Shown here: piece by piece, positions 61,746 through 64,000 of the stretch
How the letters are laid out: each line of letters opens with the position of its first letter
How positions within the stretch are numbered: the first letter of the stretch is position 1
Source of the DNA: Clostridiales bacterium UBA6114
GTDB taxonomy: Bacteria; Bacillota; Clostridia; Oscillospirales; Butyricicoccaceae
Length of the DNA: 64,000 bases
Assembly: GCA_002423435.1 (NCBI GenBank)
Contig: DIWE01000002.1
Coordinates: forward strand, 1-64,000
Direction: 5' to 3'
Translations under genes and position numbers: made by a program
The notes under the pieces: generated by a model
What the model was told of the DNA's origin: nothing
Databases searched by the model: none
What the model saw: only the letters and a program-made list of their open reading frames with translations

Positions 61746-62411
61746 GTGGACTGCGAAAAGAATATCCCGGGTGCGGTCATAAAACGCCTGCCCCGATATT
61801 ACCGTTATCTTTCCGCTTTGCAGCAGATGGGGATCAGCCGGGTTTCATCAAAGGACCTCGGCAAAAGGATGGGGATCACATCCTCCCAGGTAAGGCAGGA
61901 CTTTTTTACCTTCGGAGGCTTCGGGCTCCAGGGCTACGGATACGATGTGGAGCTTTTGTGTCGGGAAATCGGCAACATCCTCGGGCTCGGCATCATGTAT
62001 CAGATGGTCATTATCGGGGCCGGAAACCTTGGCCAGGCGCTTGCCAAGCACACAAGCTTTGAAAAAAGAGGCTTCAGGGTGATCGGGATTTTTGATGTCA
62101 GCGATCGTATTATCGGAGAAAAAATCAGCGGTGTGGAAATCATGCATATCGACAGCCTGGCCGAATTTACAACTCAAAACCATGTGGACATCGCGGTCGT
62201 TACGGTGCCTTACGCCTACGCCCGCGAGGTGGTCGACAAAGCCGTCGGCCTCGGTATCAAGGGGATCTGGAATTTCGCGTCGGCAGAGCTCAAGGTTCCG
62301 GACGATGTCGTCATCGAGAACATCCACTTAAGCGACAGCTTGATCGTGCTCGGATACAATCTCAAGAAAAAAGGCCGAGAAACCGATCCTTCCGCCGCGA
62401 AGGACAAATAA
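61746..62411 (+). CDS. rex: Redox-sensing transcriptional repressor Rex
   Basis: 221 aa. The N-terminal winged helix (KRLPRYYRYLSALQQMGISRVSS, SSQVRQDFFTFGGFG) binds DNA. A C-terminal Rossmann domain has VIIGAGNLGQALA at about 90. Rex releases its operators when the NADH/NAD ratio rises and controls fermentation and hydrogenase genes. GTG at 61746 follows GGGGTGAAG. It lies just before a NuoE/NuoF-like operon, which might be a target. No clear Rex box was found there. Confidence 0.96.
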   Translation: MDCEKNIPGAVIKRLPRYYRYLSALQQMGISRVSSKDLGKRMGITSSQVRQDFFTFGGFGLQGYGYDVELLCREIGNILGLGIMYQMVIIGAGNLGQALAKHTSFEKRGFRVIGIFDVSDRIIGEKISGVEIMHIDSLAEFTTQNHVDIAVVTVPYAYAREVVDKAVGLGIKGIWNFASAELKVPDDVVIENIHLSDSLIVLGYNLKKKGRETDPSAAKDK

Positions 62412-62424
62412 ACGTTATTTCTTC

Positions 62425-62450
62425 AAGGGGCCGAGGCCCCTTATTTTTTT
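62425..62450 (+). terminator. Terminator of rex
   Basis: AAGGGGCC-GA-GGCCCCTT, then ATTTTTTT. Nearly the same hairpin core occurs at 577-600. Confidence 0.9.
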
Positions 62451-62658
62451 GCTCGAAAAGAGGCGCCGCCGTCTTTTTTCCGTTTATGGCAGACTTCGTT
62501 AAAAATACGGCGGATATTGTGAAACGGACCGCGCTATATAAGCCGCGGCTTTGACGATTTTGTCTATTGATAAACTTTGCTTGATAACCGTCAAATCGCG
62601 CTGTACACTGTCACAAAAAGGGCTTTACCGCGCCAGTGTTTTACGAGGAGGAACAAAA

Positions 62659-63144
62659 ATGAATACCGCAGGTGTCCAGGAAATTTTAAGCCGTATGGGA
62701 AGCGACAGGCCGCCGCTTTTGCAGGTGCTTCTCGCCGTTCAGGATGCAAGCCCGCGCAAATACATAAGCGAGGAGGCCGTAAACGAAATCGCCCGGCTCC
62801 TGAAAATCACACGCTGTCGGGTGTATTCGACGGCGTCCTTTTACAGCGAGATTTCGCTTGTACCGCGGGGGGCTTATATTATCCGGGTATGCGCAAACGC
62901 CCCTTGTGAAAACGCCGGGCAAGCGGACATATTGAAGGCAATCGAACAGGAACTGGGCATCGCCCTGGGACAGACGACCCGCGACGGGATTTTTACGCTG
63001 GAAAGCGTCAGTTGTCTCGGCGCCTGTTATATGTCGCCGGCAATCAGAGTGAACAACAGAATCTACGGCGATTTAACCCCGGAAGGCGCGTTCTTCGTCA
63101 TCAGAAGCCTGCGGGAGGAGCATCAGAATGAGCGGACGGCCTGA
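62659..63144 (+). CDS. NADH dehydrogenase/hydrogenase 24-kDa (NuoE-like) subunit
   Basis: 161 aa thioredoxin-like ferredoxin. Cys78, Cys83, Cys119 and Cys123 (C-X4-C-X35-C-X3-C) ligate a 2Fe-2S cluster. ATG at 62659 follows AGGAGGAAC. An in-frame start at 62551 is rejected for lack of a ribosome binding site. It overlaps the NuoF-like gene by 17 nt. Such pairs belong to electron-bifurcating hydrogenases (HydC/HydB), NADP-reducing hydrogenases (HndA/HndC) or complex-I-like enzymes. Which one cannot be told without the next genes. Confidence 0.93.
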   Translation: MNTAGVQEILSRMGSDRPPLLQVLLAVQDASPRKYISEEAVNEIARLLKITRCRVYSTASFYSEISLVPRGAYIIRVCANAPCENAGQADILKAIEQELGIALGQTTRDGIFTLESVSCLGACYMSPAIRVNNRIYGDLTPEGAFFVIRSLREEHQNERTA

Positions 63145-64000
63145 ACTCGTTTTTAATATCGATCCCGACGAATATGTCGATCTTCCGCTTTACAGAAGCC
63201 GCGGCGGCTTTTCGGCCTTAAAAAAGGCGCTTGCCTCCGTTCCCGAAAGCTCGATCGGGGAAATAAAGGCCTCCGGTCTGCGAGGCAGGGGCGGCGCCGC
63301 GTTTCCAACCGGGAAAAAGATCGAAATGGTCCGCTCAAGCAGCGTGCTCGAGCGGTTTATCATATGCAACGCGGACGAAGGCGAGCCGGGGACGTTCAAG
63401 GACCGCTTCATTATGACGCACCTGCCCTTCCAGCTGATCGAAGGCATTGCGATCGCGGCATACCTCGCGGGCGCGTCAGAGGGGTATATTTACGTGCGCC
63501 ATGAATATTCCGAGGTGCAGAGCAAGCTGCACGCCGCGATCAGGGACGCGATCGGCGCGGACCTTCTTGGAGATAATATTCTGGGAAGCGGATACGGCCT
63601 TTCGCTTAAAATCTTTTCGGGTGCGGGCAGCTATCTGTGCGGCGAGGAAACCGCGCTTCTCTCCTCCATCGAGGGAAGAAAAGGCAGGCCCCGGCTGAAA
63701 CCTCCCTATCCGACCGAGTCGGGACTTTGGAACCGGCCCACGCTAATCAACAATGTGGAGACGCTGGCCAACATCCCCAAAATCCTTGAAAAAGGCGCGC
63801 AGTGGTACCGCTCGCTCGGAACGCCCGACAGCCGCGGAACAAAACTGATTTCAATGTCGGGCGATATCCAAAAGCGCGGCCTTGTCGAAGTGCCGTTCGG
63901 CATAACTTTCGCCGAGATCATCGGCCGGTGCGGAGACGGCCCGAAGCCCGGGCGGACGATCAAGGCGGTCAATATCGGAGGGGCGTCCGGCGTTTTAGTA
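63128..64000 (+). CDS. NADH-binding flavoprotein (NuoF-like) subunit, partial
   Basis: Open from the ATG at 63128 to the window edge, 291 codons with no stop. Motifs are LRGRGGAAFPTG (FMN/NADH site), CNADEGEPGTFKDR, and GAGSYLCGEETALLSSIEGR. These identify the 51-kDa NADH dehydrogenase subunit. Only the C-terminal 4Fe-4S domain remains outside. It overlaps nuoE by 17 nt, so it is coupled. It moves electrons between NADH and FeS clusters of a hydrogenase or formate dehydrogenase complex. Confidence 0.93.
   Translation, partial: MSGRPELVFNIDPDEYVDLPLYRSRGGFSALKKALASVPESSIGEIKASGLRGRGGAAFPTGKKIEMVRSSSVLERFIICNADEGEPGTFKDRFIMTHLPFQLIEGIAIAAYLAGASEGYIYVRHEYSEVQSKLHAAIRDAIGADLLGDNILGSGYGLSLKIFSGAGSYLCGEETALLSSIEGRKGRPRLKPPYPTESGLWNRPTLINNVETLANIPKILEKGAQWYRSLGTPDSRGTKLISMSGDIQKRGLVEVPFGITFAEIIGRCGDGPKPGRTIKAVNIGGASGVLV

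Noticed and set aside
62517..62524. Rex box before nuoE
   Set aside because: Only one half-site (TTGTGAAA) is seen. The second half is missing, so it was not listed as a regulatory site.

Overview
The window looks like a stretch of chromosome from a strictly anaerobic, moderately GC-rich Firmicute, most likely a clostridium (an Oscillospirales-type genome is an inference). Supporting signs are strong AGGAGG-type ribosome binding sites, many GTG and TTG starts, class III ribonucleotide reductase (NrdD/NrdG), indolepyruvate:ferredoxin oxidoreductase, Rex, Mini-ribonuclease III, a YitT-family protein, and NuoE/NuoF-like subunits at the right edge. No rRNA, CRISPR array, phage gene or transposase was seen, and I recognised no tRNA by eye.

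Left third (1-20.9 kb): housekeeping and biosynthesis. It opens with the start of a methionine-rich tandem-repeat protein that runs off the window. Then come an HtrA-type protease, MutY, an MTA/SAH deaminase-like amidohydrolase, IorA/IorB, a short-chain dehydrogenase, TypA, a polysaccharide deacetylase, YebC, a 21-residue lysine-rich micro-ORF, a YitT-family protein, MrnC and thioredoxin. A thiamine salvage operon (thiD-thiM-cytX-thiE-HAD phosphatase) sits behind two nearly identical TPP riboswitches, each with its own terminator. OadB-like and OadG-like sodium-pump subunits follow.

Middle and right (21-60 kb): an accessory block built around substrate-binding-protein-dependent secondary transporters. 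There are four complete systems. One is a TAXI-type TRAP with a fused permease, next to a flavoprotein, a DUF554 protein and a MerR regulator. One is a TctABC system with a PdxA-like dehydrogenase and a SAF-domain oxidoreductase. One is a DctPQM TRAP with two class III CoA-transferases, a cupin and an HMG-CoA-lyase-like enzyme. The last is a TctABC system with an enoate-reductase-like flavoenzyme, an isocitrate-lyase/PEP-mutase-family lyase and a two-subunit aconitase-family hydratase, divergent from a LysR regulator. Together they suggest import of unusual, possibly branched or hydroxylated, mono- or dicarboxylates and cleavage to acyl-CoA or oxoacid fragments. Between two of these systems lie NrdD/NrdG behind a textbook pair of NrdR boxes 31 bp apart.

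The most notable non-coding signal is a roughly 140-nt element present twice, 10 kb apart and in opposite orientation: between tctC and tctB (33689-33826, minus) and between dctQ and dctM (43985-44124, plus). Both copies have the same two hairpins. In both, the 5' arm and loop of the second hairpin can instead pair with the Shine-Dalgarno region of the downstream permease gene. This looks like an undescribed translational switch or stoichiometry controller. In all four transporter operons a hairpin follows the binding-protein gene.

The right end (60-64 kb) holds a GGDEF protein, Rex and the start of a nuoE-nuoF-like operon that continues beyond the window.
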